Source: Bog-473 sp963843365
GTDB taxonomy: Bacteria; Actinomycetota; Acidimicrobiia; Acidimicrobiales; RAAP-2
Assembly: GCA_963843365.1 (NCBI GenBank)
Contig: CAWJKG010000002.1
Location: 1,054,001-1,118,000 of the forward strand
Direction: 5' to 3'
Length of the DNA stretch: 64,000 nt
Below are positions 25,980 to 35,111 of the stretch, piece after piece. The notes under the pieces were generated by a model. It was not told the DNA's origin. It saw only the letters and a list, made by a program, of their open reading frames with translations, and did not search any database. Both the position numbers and the translations under genes were made by a program. The stretch's first letter is position 1. Each line of letters opens with the position of its first letter.

Positions 25980-26590
25980 CCCTTGAGGAGCTCACGACCC
26001 GCGTGCGGATTCGCAATGCGGCGCTGAAGCACTTTGCCGAAGAGGGATACGACAAGGCGACCATTCGCGCCATCGCCCAGACCGCCGGCGTGTCGCACGG
26101 AATGCTTCGGCACCACTATGGGTCGAAGGACGCTTTGCGGGCCATGTGTGACGAATACGTCTTCAAGGTGCTGGTCCGTCTCACTTCATTGACGATTGGA
26201 GCCCCAGCCACCGCTCATAGTTCGCAACGGTCAGCGCTTCTCCTTTGGAGTTATGCGGCACGATCCTTGGCAGAGGGATCTGCTACGGCGGCGCCCATAT
26301 TCGACCTGATGGTCTCCATAATCGAGCGCGTGCTTCACCAGTCAGACAACATCGACCGACGCAGTACTCCCGCGGCAACCCATATTTGGGCCATTCTGCT
26401 GACCGCCATGGTCAATGGGATTCCGCTTCTTCACGACCAACTCTCCCGCACCCTCGAAATCGACATATTCGCTCCCGAAGGCCACACGTTGATCATGTCG
26501 ATGCTTCACGAGGTTTTCGCCTCACGGCCGCCTCAGGACACCACCGGGGCCGCATCGCTGCCCGACAAACTCGCGCACCCAACTTCCTGA
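25976..26590 (+). CDS. TetR/AcrR family transcriptional regulator
   Basis: A 204-residue regulator with a clear TetR-type N-terminal DNA-binding domain: AALKHFAEEGYDKATIRAIA, then QTAGVSHGMLRHHYGSKDAL, the helix-turn-helix and its tyrosine-bearing cap helix. The C-terminal ligand domain is not diagnostic. It starts with GTG, with a GGAGGT ribosome binding site 8 bases upstream. The target is unknown: the nearest genes are a remnant downstream and the dormancy genes on the other strand. Confidence 0.85.
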   Translation: MTLEELTTRVRIRNAALKHFAEEGYDKATIRAIAQTAGVSHGMLRHHYGSKDALRAMCDEYVFKVLVRLTSLTIGAPATAHSSQRSALLLWSYAARSLAEGSATAAPIFDLMVSIIERVLHQSDNIDRRSTPAATHIWAILLTAMVNGIPLLHDQLSRTLEIDIFAPEGHTLIMSMLHEVFASRPPQDTTGAASLPDKLAHPTS

Positions 26591-26907
26591 ATCTCGCCAT
26601 CGTCGCACTCCTCGTGCTTCCGAGGTGGAAGCTCGGTCTTCCGGACCACACGATGTCTGGTGAGGATCCGGTGCAGAACTTCGAGGAGGTCGCGACGGAC
26701 CCCATCCTTCGCGAGGCTGGGGTTTTCCGCCCAATGGAAGGCGAGCGCACTTCGATCGCCGGTCCCGCCGACGTCGACGCCCACGTCATGGACCGGGCCG
26801 TCGGCGCTGCACCAGAGTTGGGCCAGCACACCGAGGAGATCTTGCTCGAAATAGGCTATGACTGGGACTCCATCACCGCTTTCGTGGCCAATGGAGTAAT
26901 CCCATAG
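26587..26907 (+). pseudogene. CoA-transferase family III (CaiB/BaiF) C-terminal remnant
   Basis: The frame running up to 26907 has no proper start, but its end reads PELGQHTEEILLEIGYDWDS followed by ITAFVANGVIP. This is the typical C-terminal signature of CaiB/BaiF CoA-transferases, which move CoA between acyl groups. The upstream part (VATDPILREAGVFRPMEG) also fits. The roughly 300-residue catalytic N-terminal region is absent, so this is a decayed 3' fragment. Confidence 0.6.
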
Positions 26908-26990
26908 CGAAGGTCCGCCGGGGCTGGCACACGCGACCTCGAGGGCACATTCGTGGTGGGCCGCCGGGGAGGCCCATACCCAGCCTTACG

Positions 26991-27461
26991 TCAAGTGTCC
27001 CGTCCAGAGTTCAGAGATCGGTGGTCCGGCAGGACGCTGGAGCGTTGGAGCGGGACGATCACGACCGGAATGCTGGAGTGCTCCACGAGTTCCAAGCTCG
27101 TACTCCCCAGCAAGGAGCCCGAATGCGCTCCAGATCCACGAGTTCCCACAACGACTAAGTCAACCGAATACGGCTCTTCGCTCATTCGGAGGAGTGCAGA
27201 GCACGGGTCCCCGTCGACCACGAGCCACTCGACCGCGGACGAGTCCATGCCCGCGTCGACGGCTATCTCAAGGACCACATCTTGATGTGGAGCGGCACGT
27301 CGCGAGAGACCCGCGTGCTCCAGGAGGCCTACAGCATGAACCACCTTCAGCGATGCGCGAGTGGTTGCAGCGAGAGTGGCGGCCCACCGAAGAGCGGCCT
27401 CGGAGTCGCTGGAGCCATCGAAACCAACGGCGACACTGTCAATCGTGCTCACCGTTGCCAC
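26991..27461 (-). CDS. Universal stress protein (operon with HDAC-like and GNAT)
   Basis: A single-domain USP of 156 residues: the first strand ends in VAVGFDGSSDSEAALRWAAT, the central VVDGDPCSALL strand is present, and the ATP-binding loop reads GTRGSGAHSGSLLGSTS, matching G-x2-G-x9-G-S. USPs are cytoplasmic proteins of starvation and hypoxia responses, and ATP-binding ones may act as energy sensors. It is the last gene of a three-gene operon; its GTG start overlaps the deacetylase stop by 13 bases. The operon is preceded by a DosR-like box at 29239, as is usual for USPs of the mycobacterial DosR regulon. Confidence 0.9.
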   Translation of the reverse strand: MATVSTIDSVAVGFDGSSDSEAALRWAATLAATTRASLKVVHAVGLLEHAGLSRRAAPHQDVVLEIAVDAGMDSSAVEWLVVDGDPCSALLRMSEEPYSVDLVVVGTRGSGAHSGSLLGSTSLELVEHSSIPVVIVPLQRSSVLPDHRSLNSGRDT

Positions 27462-28495
27462 CCACCCGCTTGAAGGTCAGCCATCGCCGACATTTGGGCA
27501 GTGAGAGCGGACGCGACTGCCTCTCGCCCAGGCCCTCCCGACGTGGGGGGCTCGAGACCTACTTTGACGTCGAGGAGAGCGCCCAAAACAGCAGTGGTCG
27601 ATGAGCGCAGTGCCCGAGCGCTGTATCCACCTTCCAGGAACAACGCCAGACGACCCGGCCGGGGGGCGAAGGAGTGCACCAGTCGAGCGAGCTGTGCAAA
27701 ATCCCCCGTTGAGAGGGCGAACTCACCGAGAGGATCGGCCCGATGGGCGTCAAAGCCACACGAGACCAGGATCCAATCAGGCGCGAAGCGATCGATCGCC
27801 GGCTGAGCGACCTGCTCGAACGCGCGCTGCACGATGTCTCCGGTCGCACCCCGTGGCAGTGGGATATTGACCGTCAACCCAACAGCATTGGGACCTCCCA
27901 CTTCATTGGCACTTCCGGTACCAGGGAAAAGGGGCCACTGGTGCGTCGAGACGTAAAGAACCCGGGGGTCATCCCAAAAAATGGACTGGGTTCCATTGCC
28001 GTGATGGATGTCCCAGTCGACGATCAATACCCGGTGGCCTTTGGCTGCAAGCGCTGCCGCACTCACGGCAACGTTGTTCAACAAGCAGAACCCCATTGCG
28101 CGGTCTGCTTCAGCGTGATGTCCCGGTGGTCGCACGGGGACGAAGGCGATGCCTTCACCCTGCAGCTCCAAGGTTCTGATCGCCTCGAGGCCGGCGCCGG
28201 CGGCGCGACGGGCCGTTGTGAAGGAATCCGATCTGGCATACGTGTCGGGATCGATGTCTCCGCCTCCCTCCATGCAAAAACTCTCCAGTTCGCCGAGGTA
28301 TTTGATCGTGTGCACCCGCGTCAACGCTTCGAGGTCCGCTTCGGGAGCAGCGACGAAGTTGATGCCGTCTTCGATGTGGAGATCGCGTACCCCATCCATC
28401 ACCGAAAAGATCCTGGCTTGCTGCTCAGGGTGAAATGCGCCCCCGTCGTGTGCATCCGCGCCCGTTGGGCCAACGACGATCAGCATCCCTCGCAC
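27449..28495 (-). CDS. Histone deacetylase-family protein (class II type)
   Basis: The 348-residue zinc-dependent deacylase has all core motifs: RPPGHHAEADRAMGFCLLNN, VDWDIHHGNGTQSIFWDD with the Asp-x-His zinc ligands, GFDAHRADPLGEF with the second Asp, and LFLEGGYSARAL. Bacterial members deacetylate polyamines or protein lysines. It lies between a GNAT acetyltransferase (overlap 16 bases upstream) and a USP (overlap 13 bases downstream), so the operon encodes both a likely writer and a likely eraser of acetylation. The start may be the ATG at 28495 or the one three codons later. Confidence 0.9.
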   Translation of the reverse strand: MRGMLIVVGPTGADAHDGGAFHPEQQARIFSVMDGVRDLHIEDGINFVAAPEADLEALTRVHTIKYLGELESFCMEGGGDIDPDTYARSDSFTTARRAAGAGLEAIRTLELQGEGIAFVPVRPPGHHAEADRAMGFCLLNNVAVSAAALAAKGHRVLIVDWDIHHGNGTQSIFWDDPRVLYVSTHQWPLFPGTGSANEVGGPNAVGLTVNIPLPRGATGDIVQRAFEQVAQPAIDRFAPDWILVSCGFDAHRADPLGEFALSTGDFAQLARLVHSFAPRPGRLALFLEGGYSARALRSSTTAVLGALLDVKVGLEPPTSGGPGREAVASALTAQMSAMADLQAGGWQR

Positions 28496-29112
28496 ACCTT
28501 AGGTAGCTCGGCAACTGGTAGACGTCTGACTTGACGACTTTCATCGCGTGCGGCGAGTGCCCGCCGATATGACTCCGTCATTGCGATTCCGAAGCGGAGC
28601 CAGACGGTCCCGTATTCGACGCTCGATGACACGTCGAAACCGGAGTGATGGAACACATCCAGCATGGCCTTGTTCTCGCAAAGGGTCTCTGCGATGAACG
28701 TGTCAATCCCTCGGTCCCTGGCGGCCCGCACCAGCTCGTCGAGCAGCAGCGACCCGAGGCCGTGGTGCTGGTAGTCATCCGCCACGACGAAGGCAACCTC
28801 GGCTTCCGAGGTCCCGGCGATTCTGTCGAACCGACCCACGGCAATCAGCTGTCCGTTTCTCTCGACGACAAAGGCCAATCTATCCACGTAGTCCACGGTG
28901 GTGAAGCGCTCGACTTCTTTCGCCGAAAGGGTGGGGTGAACCGTGAAGAACCTCAAGTAAGTCGATCGCAGGGACAGGTGCTGATGAAAATCGACCAGCC
29001 CTTCCGCATCATCAGGCCGGATGGGACGCAGACTGCAGCTGGTGCCATCCGACAGAATGACCAAAGCCCCAAGATCGCTCGGATAGTTCGGCGGGGACGT
29101 CAGCATGCACAT
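28480..29112 (-). CDS. GNAT acetyltransferase, Pat-like
   Basis: The 210-residue protein carries one GNAT fold. LRPIRPDDAEGLVDFHQHLS and STYLRFF are typical of the acetyltransferase module found in protein acetyltransferase Pat and in acyl-CoA synthetase fusions. The acetyl-CoA loop reads VADDYQHHGLGSLLLDELV (Q-x2-G-x-G/A type), and the C-terminal strand is GFDVSSSVEYGTVWLRF. It could acetylate lysines of metabolic enzymes. It is the first gene of the GNAT-HDAC-USP operon, behind a DosR-like box (29239-29252). A related but shorter GNAT gene lies at 37919-38443. Confidence 0.85.
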   Translation of the reverse strand: MCMLTSPPNYPSDLGALVILSDGTSCSLRPIRPDDAEGLVDFHQHLSLRSTYLRFFTVHPTLSAKEVERFTTVDYVDRLAFVVERNGQLIAVGRFDRIAGTSEAEVAFVVADDYQHHGLGSLLLDELVRAARDRGIDTFIAETLCENKAMLDVFHHSGFDVSSSVEYGTVWLRFGIAMTESYRRALAARDESRQVRRLPVAELPKVCEGC

Positions 29113-29238
29113 CCGCCTTCGGAACCGGCGCTCGACACGGGCTTCGGTCCCTCGGCCCTCAAAAGGAAGGCGGAGTCATCACCCAGACTCCTTCGCTTCG
29201 GCATACCTTATGGTCCTGGTTGAGGAATCCCTCGGGTA

Positions 29239-29275
29239 GGGACGTTGGTCCCATGCGGGTGAGGTCGAGGGTCCC
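29239..29275 (-). promoter_or_regulatory. DosR-like box for the GNAT-HDAC-USP operon
   Basis: Box GGGACGTTGGTCCC at 29239-29252. Read toward the operon it is GGGACCAACGTCCCTA, with the TA on the promoter side. A distal half-site GTCCC lies at 29271-29275. The start of the first gene is about 127 bases downstream. TAAGGT at 29210-29205 is a candidate -10. Confidence 0.7.
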
Positions 29276-29324
29276 CTTTGTTTCGACACGGCCTTCCACC
29301 CGTCGCCAACCCGGGTAGTCGTGC

Positions 29325-31979
29325 TCAGGCCTGATGTCCGCCAGGAATGAAGTGCACGAACCGCGAGACCCTGCGCCTGATCCGTCGCTCCAAGCGCTCC
29401 GAGTGGCTCGTCGGGACCCGAGGGGTTTGCGCGTGGGGGGTGCGGTAGAAACGAGTTTTCGCGAGCTCGACGAGCACGAGATAGACCACGACCATTCCGA
29501 AGAGAATGAGGAAGAAGGTCGTCGGGAGAGGTGTGAATCCGAGCAAGGGCGCCAATCCGGTGTACGGCAGCAGGGCGCCGACCAGGGCTGCTCCGGTTGG
29601 CACAACGAGCATCGGCCAACTGGGCCTGCTCTTGAAGAACGGGACTCGTCGTGTCCGGATCACGTAGATGACCAGAGTCTGGGTGGCGATGGACTCCACG
29701 AACCAGCCGGTCCTGAATTCGACGTGCCCGGCATGAAGCACTGCGAGCATGACCCAGAAGGTCAGAAAATCGAAAATGGAACTGACGGGTCCGAACACGG
29801 ACATGAATCGGCGAATGAATGTCATGTCCCACGCTGCCGGACGGGCCAACGCCTCTGGGTCAACTCGGTCGGTCGGGATCACCAGCTGTCCCGTGTTGTA
29901 GAGCAGATTGTTGAGCAGGATCTGTGAGGGCAACATCGGAAGGAAAGAGAGAAAGACAGAGGCACCCGCTGCACTGAACATATTGCCGAAGTTCGAGGAC
30001 GTCGCCATGAGCACGTACTTCATGGTGTTGTTGAAGATACGGCGACCTTCGACCACGCCTTCCGCCAGCACCCCAAGGTCCTTGTCAAGGAGGACGACGT
30101 CGGCGGCGTCCTTCGCCACGTCGGTACCAGAGTCCACCGAGATGCCGACGTCCGCGTGATGCAGTGCCACCGCGTCGTTCACCCCATCGCCGAGATACGC
30201 AACGTCTTTCCCGGTCCGGCGGGCCACTTTGATGATTCGAGACTTTTGTTCCGGCTTGATCCGGGCAAATACTGTGGTGGCCGAGAGAGCCGCTTCGAGC
30301 TTGTCGTCATCCAGTGCCTCGACTTCATCCCCGGAGAGCACGCCGGCGCACTCGATCCCTATCTGAGAACACACCTTGCTGGCGACGAGTCCGTTGTCCC
30401 CTGTGATGATCTTCACGTCCACCCCAAGGCGCTCGAGCTGGGCAATGGACTCACCTGCATCGGCTTTGGGTCGGTCGGCGAAAGTCAAGAATCCCGCGAG
30501 TTCCAAATGATCCTCGTCGGCCGCGGTCAGTGACGTCATCCCCTGGGCCGGCCGGGTTGCAACAGCCACCACACGGGCTCCCTCCGAAAACAGATTCTCC
30601 AGGGTCGATGTGGCGGCGTCTGGAACGTTTTTGCAGCGCGCAAGAACGACTTCGGGAGCGCCCTTTACGATGACGACAGGCGTCCCCTCCGGGTCCTCGA
30701 CCAGCACGGAGGCCAGCTGGCGCTCGTGGTCGAACGGAAGCATGGTCTTTCGAACATAACGGGAAGCATCGGCAGCGATACCTGTTCCCGAACCGGCACC
30801 AGGGGCGAACCACAGGGCTTGATCCAGCGTGTTCCCACCCTCCGGGCCGTGGTCAGTCAGCGCCGCTTCGTTGCAGACGAGTCCGAACAACAAGGGTCTG
30901 CCGCTTTGCTGGCCTAACGCGTCAAGGCTCTGTTCGAACGTGATCTGACCTTCCGTGAGGGTCCCCGTCTTGTCGGTGAAGAGAATCTCGATATTGCCGA
31001 GGTCCTCGATGGCTACCAGCCTTTTGACGAGCACCTTCTTTGCCGCGAGCGCCTTGGAACCGGCCGAGAGACTCACGGTGACAATGGCCGGCATCATTTC
31101 TGGGGCGATACCAACCGCGATGGCCAGGGAAAAGAGGAGCGCTTCGATGAGAGGCCTCGAGAGCGCCACGTTGACGATGAAGATGAACGCGGTAAGAACC
31201 GCTGCCACGACGAACAAGAAGCGGGAGAACCGCGACAGTCCTACTTCGAATGCCGTCTGGCCCTGATGCTCGGACAGGCCGGCCGCTATCTTCCCGAACG
31301 CAGTTCGAGTGCCCGTCTGGACCACCACGCCGGTGGCTGACCCCTCATGGACAATCGTCCCCATGAAGGCACACCCCGACCGATCGTCCCGATCGCGCCC
31401 TGAGATGGCGGCCACGGACTTGACCTCCGGCATCGACTCCCCGGTCAAGACGCCCTCGTCGCATTCGCACTCGTCGACAGAGAGCAGGCGAAGATCGGCG
31501 GGGACGATGGTCCCGATTCCAACCGTCACGATGTCACCGGGAACGAGCTCCGTGACAGGCACACGGCACGTTTGGCCATCCCTTCGAACCTCGGTCTCCT
31601 GTCGTATCTGAGCCCGCAGTGACGCCATGGCCACTTCCGCTCGGTATTCGTTGAAGAACCCCAGACCGACGCTGAGGAAGACGATCACGGCGATGATGAC
31701 AGCGTTGGTGCCACCGCCCGTAAGGCCCGACACGAGCGCCGCGCCAAGCAGAAGGATCAGAATCGGGTTCTTGATCTGGCGGAACAGGACAGTCGTCGCA
31801 CGCACACGATGAACAGCAAGCGCGTTTGATCCAAATCGCCGCCGTCGCTCCTCCACTTCGCCCGACGTGAGGCCTTCCGGTCGGCTGCCGAGCGCCACCA
31901 GAGTGTCCTCAGGAGTAAGCAGCGCCGCTTGACCCAGATCGAGCTCGTCAGCCGTCGAGCGCATGGCCACGGCCATCAT
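29325..31979 (-). CDS. P-type ATPase, Mg2+-transporting (MgtA) type
   Basis: An 884-residue P-type ATPase. It has the TGES actuator motif (GVLTGESMPEV), the phosphorylation motif DKTGTLTEGQ (about residue 340), KGAPEVVLARC in the nucleotide domain, and the hinge GDGVNDAVALHHADVG. The membrane motif IAPEMMPAIV and the PSQILLNNLLY region near the last helices identify the MgtA-like class III group. It moves a divalent cation, probably Mg2+, across the membrane. The M. tuberculosis DosR regulon contains the P-type ATPase CtpF, so this fits a hypoxia role. A DosR-like box with its promoter-side TA facing this gene is at 32104. ATG choice between codons 1, 2 and 6 is open. Confidence 0.92.
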   Translation of the reverse strand: MMAVAMRSTADELDLGQAALLTPEDTLVALGSRPEGLTSGEVEERRRRFGSNALAVHRVRATTVLFRQIKNPILILLLGAALVSGLTGGGTNAVIIAVIVFLSVGLGFFNEYRAEVAMASLRAQIRQETEVRRDGQTCRVPVTELVPGDIVTVGIGTIVPADLRLLSVDECECDEGVLTGESMPEVKSVAAISGRDRDDRSGCAFMGTIVHEGSATGVVVQTGTRTAFGKIAAGLSEHQGQTAFEVGLSRFSRFLFVVAAVLTAFIFIVNVALSRPLIEALLFSLAIAVGIAPEMMPAIVTVSLSAGSKALAAKKVLVKRLVAIEDLGNIEILFTDKTGTLTEGQITFEQSLDALGQQSGRPLLFGLVCNEAALTDHGPEGGNTLDQALWFAPGAGSGTGIAADASRYVRKTMLPFDHERQLASVLVEDPEGTPVVIVKGAPEVVLARCKNVPDAATSTLENLFSEGARVVAVATRPAQGMTSLTAADEDHLELAGFLTFADRPKADAGESIAQLERLGVDVKIITGDNGLVASKVCSQIGIECAGVLSGDEVEALDDDKLEAALSATTVFARIKPEQKSRIIKVARRTGKDVAYLGDGVNDAVALHHADVGISVDSGTDVAKDAADVVLLDKDLGVLAEGVVEGRRIFNNTMKYVLMATSSNFGNMFSAAGASVFLSFLPMLPSQILLNNLLYNTGQLVIPTDRVDPEALARPAAWDMTFIRRFMSVFGPVSSIFDFLTFWVMLAVLHAGHVEFRTGWFVESIATQTLVIYVIRTRRVPFFKSRPSWPMLVVPTGAALVGALLPYTGLAPLLGFTPLPTTFFLILFGMVVVYLVLVELAKTRFYRTPHAQTPRVPTSHSERLERRIRRRVSRFVHFIPGGHQA

Positions 31980-32103
31980 GTCAGGCTCGATTGACTCAGA
32001 GCAGCCTCGACGCCAACAGGTTCTCCGCCATGAGACGTCGACAGGTGCTTCGGCTAGACCAGGTCATATTCCAAGTGTGAACCCGGCAAGAACCGAATCC
32101 GTA

Positions 32104-32138
32104 GGGACCAAGGTCCCCACGGGGGTGACCTTCGTCTC
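32104..32138 (-). promoter_or_regulatory. DosR-like tandem boxes between the ATPase and kinase genes
   Basis: The box at 32104-32117 is the perfect palindrome GGGACCAAGGTCCC. Read toward the ATPase gene it is followed by TA. A weaker second box GTGACCTTCGTCTC lies at 32125-32138, 21 bases away. It sits in the 255-base divergent region and could also serve the plus-strand gene at 32235. Confidence 0.75.
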
Positions 32139-32234
32139 TGTGAGAAACCGCTCGACATCAGTACATTCGCACTGAGACTGGGCGTAGTACCCAACCAGCG
32201 AGAGATCCACCCGCTGCGGGATCGAGGAGACGAT

Positions 32235-33707
32235 ATGACGGCCGCATCGAGTTGCGAGACTGCACCAGCGCGCGTCATTGAGACACACATCTCGATTCTT
32301 TTCTTCTTCGGAGACAAGGTCTACAAGTTCCACAAGCCCGTTCACTTCGATTTTCTGGACTTCAGAGATCGCAGTGCTCGAGCCGCGGACTGCCAGCGAG
32401 AGGTCGAACTCAATCGCCGGTTGGCACCCGACGTGTACATCGGGGTGGCCGACTTCGTGATGGATGGCGAGCCGTTTGACCATGCGGTTGTGATGCGCGC
32501 GCTGCCAGAAGCGCTCCAGTTGGCGTCCCTGCTGCGGGTTGGCGAGGATACTGAGGCGTGGCTAGTCCGCGTGGCAGCCGTCCTGTCCTCGTTTCATCAA
32601 ACCGCCGCGCGATCTGCGGAAATCTCGGCGTGCGCCAGCCCCGCTGCCGTACTGCTCAAGTGGGAGCAGAACTACGAGGAGGTCACGAGGTTCGTCGATG
32701 CCCCATTGGACTCCCAGGTTGAGGCAGAGATCAGATCTCTGGTCGTGCACTGGCTCGACTCGCACCAGGCACTGCTCGAGGCCAGAATTGCCGAGGGCCA
32801 CATCTGTGACGGCCACGGTGACCTCCAAGCCTCGGATATCTACTGCCTTGACGAGGGAATCCGCATTCTCGATTGCCTCGAGTTCTCTGACAGGTTGCGA
32901 TGGGATGACGTCTGCGCCGACGTCGCCTTCTTGGCCATGGACTTGGAGCGCCTGGGATATCCGGAGGCGGCCAGCACGTTTGTCAGAGCGTACGAGCGGC
33001 ACTCGGGACATCGCCTGCCGCCCTCACTCTTGCATCTTCATATTGGCTTACGTGCGTATGTGAGGGCCAAGGTGGCCTGCCTACGCGCTGAGCAGGACGG
33101 TGTCGTTGCGGATTCGGCTGTTGAACTGCAGGCGCTGGCCCTCAGACACCTCCGGAGCGCCCGGTCGGCAGTCGTCCTCGTCGGGGGACTCCCAGGAACC
33201 GGGAAGAGCACACTTGCCGCTGGACTCGCAGCCCAGACAGGGTGGGTGCTTCTGCGCTCGGACGAGATCCGCCGGCATCGATCGGTGGGACCGGATCGCT
33301 ATGCGCCCGGATCCCGTGCCGCCGTATACGAGGAGCTGCTCAGCTCTGCCCGAAAGCGACTCGAGGACGGAGAGTCGGTGATTCTCGATGCCTCCTGGAT
33401 CAGCGCTGAGGAGCGTGCCCTGGCGACTCAGGTCGCCCAGGACACGGGAACCGAGCTTCTCTCGATTTGCTGTAGGTGTGACGACTCCGTCGGAGCCGAC
33501 CGCATCACACAACGCCTCGCACGCAGTGACGATGTCTCGGAAGCGACTGTTGCCGTGCGAGATGCGATGGAGGCAGGAATGGACGAGTGGCCCTCAGCCG
33601 TCGTGGTCGACACATCCCGTGCCGCGGCGTCGGTGAACCTCGAGAGCGCACTCTCCGAACTGGCTCCTCGCTACGAGCGTGTGGGGGCAATCGAATCGGA
33701 ATCCTGA
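32235..33707 (+). CDS. Two-domain kinase/ATPase protein, Rv2004c-like
   Basis: The 490-residue protein has an N-terminal aminoglycoside-phosphotransferase-like domain (about residues 1-320) with ILFFFGDKVYKFHKPVHFDF, the catalytic HGDLQASDIY and DCLEFSDRLRWDDVCADVAF motifs. It also has a C-terminal P-loop kinase domain with Walker A GGLPGTGKSTLAAGL, LLRSDEIRRH and LDASWISAEERA. This fusion is the COG2187/COG0645 type found in Rv2004c, a member of the M. tuberculosis DosR regulon. The substrate is unknown. It is divergent from the P-type ATPase and shares the intergenic DosR-like box. Confidence 0.85.
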   Translation: MTAASSCETAPARVIETHISILFFFGDKVYKFHKPVHFDFLDFRDRSARAADCQREVELNRRLAPDVYIGVADFVMDGEPFDHAVVMRALPEALQLASLLRVGEDTEAWLVRVAAVLSSFHQTAARSAEISACASPAAVLLKWEQNYEEVTRFVDAPLDSQVEAEIRSLVVHWLDSHQALLEARIAEGHICDGHGDLQASDIYCLDEGIRILDCLEFSDRLRWDDVCADVAFLAMDLERLGYPEAASTFVRAYERHSGHRLPPSLLHLHIGLRAYVRAKVACLRAEQDGVVADSAVELQALALRHLRSARSAVVLVGGLPGTGKSTLAAGLAAQTGWVLLRSDEIRRHRSVGPDRYAPGSRAAVYEELLSSARKRLEDGESVILDASWISAEERALATQVAQDTGTELLSICCRCDDSVGADRITQRLARSDDVSEATVAVRDAMEAGMDEWPSAVVVDTSRAAASVNLESALSELAPRYERVGAIESES

Positions 33708-33718
33708 CTCCTGCAGGG

Positions 33719-33732
33719 GGGACCAAGGTCCC
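33719..33732 (+). promoter_or_regulatory. DosR-like box upstream of the small coiled-coil protein
   Basis: A perfect palindrome GGGACCAAGGTCCC begins 12 bases after the stop of the upstream kinase-like gene and 131 bases before the next start. It lacks the promoter-side TA seen at most other sites, and no second box is evident. Confidence 0.7.
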
Positions 33733-33863
33733 AGGTGCACAGGGCCTTCTTCTCTAGCCCGAGGGTGGTAATCCGGGGTCCAATGAAGGCACGTCGTTCG
33801 CTGACCCGACCGCACCAAAGTTCGAAGCCTCAAGCCAGCATCACCAAGAAGGAGGATGGAGAA

Positions 33864-34208
33864 ATGTCCAGCACCACCAACGGTTCGGGAACGACCGCCG
33901 AAAGCGCCCAGGTGTCACCCGACGACGAGGCCAGGGTAAATGAAGCAATGTGCCAGCTCGATGCCTGGAAGACTCGCATCGACGAGCTCCGAGTCCAGGT
34001 GGACTTGGCGAAGCTCGAACTCCATGAGGAGGCAGCGAAGCAACTCGATCTGGCACGCAACGTGAACCATGTCGCCGCTTCGAAGCTACGCGTCGCATAC
34101 GAGGATGCTGCCACCAATGCCGACACATTGCGCCAGGGCGTGCTCGAGTTCCTTCACGACGTGGATGAGGCGTTCGATGCAGTCCAGGCGGTGATTTCAC
34201 GAGGTTGA
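33864..34208 (+). CDS. Small coiled-coil hypothetical protein
   Basis: A 114-residue soluble protein with a disordered Ser/Thr start and a long helix from about residue 27. The heptad-like pattern (CQLDAWKTRIDELRVQVDLA, then KLELHEEAAKQLDLARNVNH) predicts a coiled coil, and there is no membrane segment. A GGAGGATGGAG ribosome binding site supports the ATG at 33864 over earlier starts. It lies between a DosR-like box and a USP gene 63 bases downstream, so it is probably induced with that gene. No family is recognised. Confidence 0.7.
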   Translation: MSSTTNGSGTTAESAQVSPDDEARVNEAMCQLDAWKTRIDELRVQVDLAKLELHEEAAKQLDLARNVNHVAASKLRVAYEDAATNADTLRQGVLEFLHDVDEAFDAVQAVISRG

Positions 34209-34271
34209 GCGCTGCGTCTCGCCACAACCCCTGAATGACCCGACTGCACATTCATCGGATTCGAAGGGACC

Positions 34272-34730
34272 ATGACGATGAGGAACGACACAACACCACC
34301 ACCGGCTCAGTTGCAGACTCAGGCGCCTGGAGAGATCCGCCTTGTTGTCGGAGTGGATGGGTCTCCCTGCTCCTTGAAAGCGCTGGAGTATGCCAGTGAA
34401 CAAGCAGCCCTCACGGGTTCGATGTTGCAGGTCGTCACGGTGTACAACGGACTCCCGGCATACGGCTTGACGAGGGGCCTCGATGAAGCGGGGGCTCAGT
34501 CCGTTGCCAATGAAGCTCTCGACGCGGTCGAGAAGAAGCACCCCACGGTCCTGACAAAGGGCAAGATCGTCTACGGAGTGCCAGGTCCCGTACTGGCTGA
34601 CGTCAGTGAAGGTGCTTCGGAGCTCGTGGTCGGAACCAGAGGACACGGGCAGATCGTTGGCGCCGTCCTCGGTTCAGTCTCGGAGTATGTGCTTCATCAT
34701 GCCCACTGCACCACCACGGTTGTTCGTTGA
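34272..34730 (+). CDS. Universal stress protein
   Basis: A 152-residue single-domain USP: IRLVVGVDGSPCSLKALEYA at the start, IVYGVPGPVLADVSEGASEL in the middle, and the ATP-binding loop GTRGHGQIVGAVLGSVSEYV, then HCTTTVVR as the last strand. The ATP-binding residues are all present. It probably shares the transcript from the DosR-like box at 33719 with the coiled-coil gene. ATG at 34272 or 34278. Confidence 0.92.
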   Translation: MTMRNDTTPPPAQLQTQAPGEIRLVVGVDGSPCSLKALEYASEQAALTGSMLQVVTVYNGLPAYGLTRGLDEAGAQSVANEALDAVEKKHPTVLTKGKIVYGVPGPVLADVSEGASELVVGTRGHGQIVGAVLGSVSEYVLHHAHCTTTVVR

Positions 34731-34854
34731 GTTGACCCGCGGGTTTGTCCCTATTCCAGGCGTCTCTACTCTGCCCACGGTCGGTGGCGTTCTGACCCGG
34801 ATCGTCACGAGGATCTGCTCCGCCTCAAACGGTGTCCGATCCATCGGTTGATGG

Positions 34855-34890
34855 AGGACTCCCGTCCTGAGTCCTCAGGACCTTCCTCCC
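34855..34890 (+). promoter_or_regulatory. DosR-like tandem boxes ahead of truncated USP and PNPOx gene
   Basis: The distal box AGGACTCCCGTCCT is at 34855-34868 and the proximal box AGGACCTTCCTCCC is at 34877-34890, 22 bases apart. The proximal box is followed by TA. The first start codon downstream is that of the truncated USP at 34956. An isolated GTCCCTA half-site also occurs at 34747-34753. Confidence 0.6.
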
Positions 34891-34955
34891 TAGGCAGAAG
34901 GCCTGCTGACCAGGGACAATAGAGTCTGCGTCCACGACAACCAGAGGGGGTTGCC

Positions 34956-35111
34956 ATGAAATCGAATGACCCAGCCATCGAGAACGCGGACGAGCACCTC
35001 GTCGTCGTGGGGGTGGATGGATCGGCATGTGCCACCCGCCGGGACAGCCAAGGGGACCAATCACACCGTCTACAGAACACCACACCGCAAGGGAGGCAAA
35101 GTGAAGCTTGA
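34956..35111 (+). pseudogene. Truncated USP: N-terminal strand and P-loop only
   Basis: A 51-codon frame encodes DEHLVVVGVDGSACATRR, the exact start of a universal stress protein, then loses similarity and stops. The remaining 120 or so residues of the fold are missing. Its end overlaps the GTG of the next gene by 11 bases. It looks like a deletion that brought a DosR-controlled USP start next to the downstream oxidoreductase-like gene. It may still matter as a translated leader. Confidence 0.6.
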
